NCBI GenBank assembly: GCA_964566055.1
Contig: CAZMHI010000013.1
Span: 1-64,000 of the forward strand
Source: TMED23 sp964566055
Lineage (GTDB): Bacteria > Pseudomonadota > Alphaproteobacteria > Rhodospirillales > UBA2165
Length of the DNA stretch: 64,000 bases
Direction of reading: 5' to 3'
The notes beneath the pieces are model-generated. The model searched no databases. It was given only the letters and a program-made list of their open reading frames with translations, and was not told where the DNA came from. Positions 62,818-64,000 of the stretch are shown here, in pieces. The position numbers were made by a program, and so were the translations under genes. How positions within the stretch are numbered: the first letter of the stretch is position 1; each line of letters begins with the position of its first letter.

Positions 62818-64000
62818 ATGGCTAATCAAGTACTTATGCCCGCTTTGTCGCCAACCATGACCGAAGGCACGCTGGCCAAATGGCTCAAACAGGAAGGTGA
62901 TGCCGTGCAATCCGGTGACGTCTTGGCTGAGATCGAAACCGATAAAGCGACCATGGAATTGGAAGCAGTCGATGAAGGTATATTGGGTAAAATAATCGTT
63001 GCCGAAGGCAGTGAAGGGGTTGCGGTCAACACGCCTATCGCCGTGATTGTTGAAGAGGGCGAAGATGCCTCGGAGGTTGAAATAAGCGCACCGCCGCCAG
63101 CCGCGGAACCAAGCCCAGAGCCGGAATCAGAAGCAGCGCCAACAGCACCAGCTCAACCATCCGCGCCAAAACCTGCCCCTGTTTCAGAAGACGCCTACGG
63201 TGGTCCAACCGTCTCCCTGACCGTCCGGGAAGCGCTCCGGGATGCCATGGCCGAAGAGATGCGCAGCGATGACAGAATATTCCTGATGGGTGAAGAGGTC
63301 GCTGAATATCAAGGCGCCTATAAAATCTCACAAGGTTTGTTGGAAGAATTCGGCGGCAAGCGAGTGATTGATACGCCGATTACCGAGCATGGTTTTACCG
63401 GCCTTGGCGTCGGTGCGGCCTTCGGAGGTCTCAAGCCTATTGTCGAGTTCATGACTTTTAACTTTGCCATGCAAGCGATGGATCATCTGATTAACTCAGC
63501 TGCTAAAACGCTCTATATGTCTGGCGGCCAAATGGGGTGTCCTGCCGTATTCCGGGGAGCCAATGGCGCCGCCGCCGGTGTTGCGGCCCAGCATTCGCAA
63601 TGTTATGCCAGCTGGTTTGCCCATGTGCCGGGTTTGAAAGTCATCTCGCCTTATTCCGGTGAAGACGCTAAGGGATTGTTAAAATCAGCCATCCGCGACC
63701 CCAATCCGATTATCTTCCTGGAAAACGAAATCCTCTATGGCCAGAGCTTTGAGGTGCCGGACGATGATGATTTCACTGTCCCAATCGGCAAAGCCAAGAT
63801 TGAGCGCAGTGGGTCTGACGTCACCATTATTGCTTATTCGATCATGGTCGGTGTTGCCCTGAAAGCCGCAGAAACCTTGGCTTCCGAAGGTATAGACGCT
63901 GAGGTGATCAATCTTCGTTCACTCAGACCACTGGACATCGACACCATTGTGACCTCGATCAAGAAAACCAATCGGGTGGTCAGTGTTGAAGAAGGCTGGC
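62818..64000 (+). CDS. pdhB: Pyruvate dehydrogenase E1 component beta subunit with lipoyl domain (3' end missing)
   Basis: The first 394 codons; the gene continues past the right edge. Residues 1-80 are a biotinyl/lipoyl domain (EIETDKATMELEAVDEG with the lipoyl Lys). An Ala/Pro-rich hinge follows, then E1-beta begins near residue 128 (TVREALRDAMAEEMRSD, MGEEVAEYQGAYKISQGLL, DTPITEHGFTGLGVGAAF). An E1-beta that carries its own lipoyl domain is a known alphaproteobacterial feature. E2 and E3 genes probably follow outside the window. Confidence 0.95.
   Translation, partial: MANQVLMPALSPTMTEGTLAKWLKQEGDAVQSGDVLAEIETDKATMELEAVDEGILGKIIVAEGSEGVAVNTPIAVIVEEGEDASEVEISAPPPAAEPSPEPESEAAPTAPAQPSAPKPAPVSEDAYGGPTVSLTVREALRDAMAEEMRSDDRIFLMGEEVAEYQGAYKISQGLLEEFGGKRVIDTPITEHGFTGLGVGAAFGGLKPIVEFMTFNFAMQAMDHLINSAAKTLYMSGGQMGCPAVFRGANGAAAGVAAQHSQCYASWFAHVPGLKVISPYSGEDAKGLLKSAIRDPNPIIFLENEILYGQSFEVPDDDDFTVPIGKAKIERSGSDVTIIAYSIMVGVALKAAETLASEGIDAEVINLRSLRPLDIDTIVTSIKKTNRVVSVEEGW

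Overview
The window is a 64 kb piece of an alphaproteobacterial chromosome. The gene order is diagnostic: rpsB-tsf-pyrH-frr-uppS-cdsA-dxr-rseP-bamA-skp-lpxD-fabZ-lpxA-lpxI-lpxB followed by gltA, gltX, comEC, lexA, moeA, moaC, trpC, trpD and trpG, then trpE-ppiD, then tpiA-secG-pyrG-kdsA-eno-ftsB-pdhA-pdhB. A short editing-domain-free ProRS, a LexA box of the GTTC-N7-GTTC type and an E1-beta subunit carrying a lipoyl domain point the same way. The order cannot be fixed from sequence reading alone. No rRNA, tRNA, insertion sequence, phage gene or CRISPR array was seen.

Layout. 1-6.9 kb is variable content: the 5' part of a molybdopterin oxidoreductase, a secreted cupredoxin behind a strong Fur-box match, two tandem EamA permeases, a UbiD-type decarboxylase, a 3-methyladenine glycosylase (tag) and a small secreted protein. 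6.9-13.8 kb holds proS, the LolCE-type permease with lolD, and dnaE. A secreted HExxH protein follows on the other strand. 14.7-29.3 kb is one long co-oriented block for translation (rpsB, tsf, frr), UMP kinase, isoprenoid/undecaprenyl and phospholipid synthesis (dxr, uppS, cdsA), outer-membrane assembly (rseP, bamA, skp) and lipid A (lpxD, fabZ, lpxA and a fused lpxI-lpxB).

29.3-39.9 kb holds gloA, gltA, gltX, comEC, the autoregulated lexA, and a trpGDC-moaC-moeA operon. 40.0-44.1 kb is an insertion between trpG and trpE: a CueR-controlled copper ATPase, its MerR regulator and a divergent polysaccharide deacetylase. trpE and ppiD follow on the minus strand. 47.8-52.1 kb is a second insertion with a CDP-paratose-epimerase-like SDR, a radical SAM protein and a TPR/GT41 glycosyltransferase, possibly a surface or flagellar glycan module. 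From 52.2 kb the conserved tpiA-secG-pyrG-kdsA-eno-ftsB-pdhAB order resumes. Small accessory genes (ricin-type lectin, ABM protein, lipoprotein, SelW-like protein, DUF900 hydrolase, GST) lie between eno and pdhA.

The observations most worth checking are: (i) the single-ORF fusion of LpxI and LpxB, which catalyse consecutive lipid A steps; (ii) a helically phased array of seven GAATC-like elements about 11 bp apart directly upstream of bamA; (iii) the three-gene sugar/radical-SAM/GT41 insertion; (iv) the Fur-box cupredoxin; and (v) a perfect 8+8 dyad abutting the ribosome binding site of ftsB. No unmistakably new multi-gene system was found; most of the window is conserved core genome.
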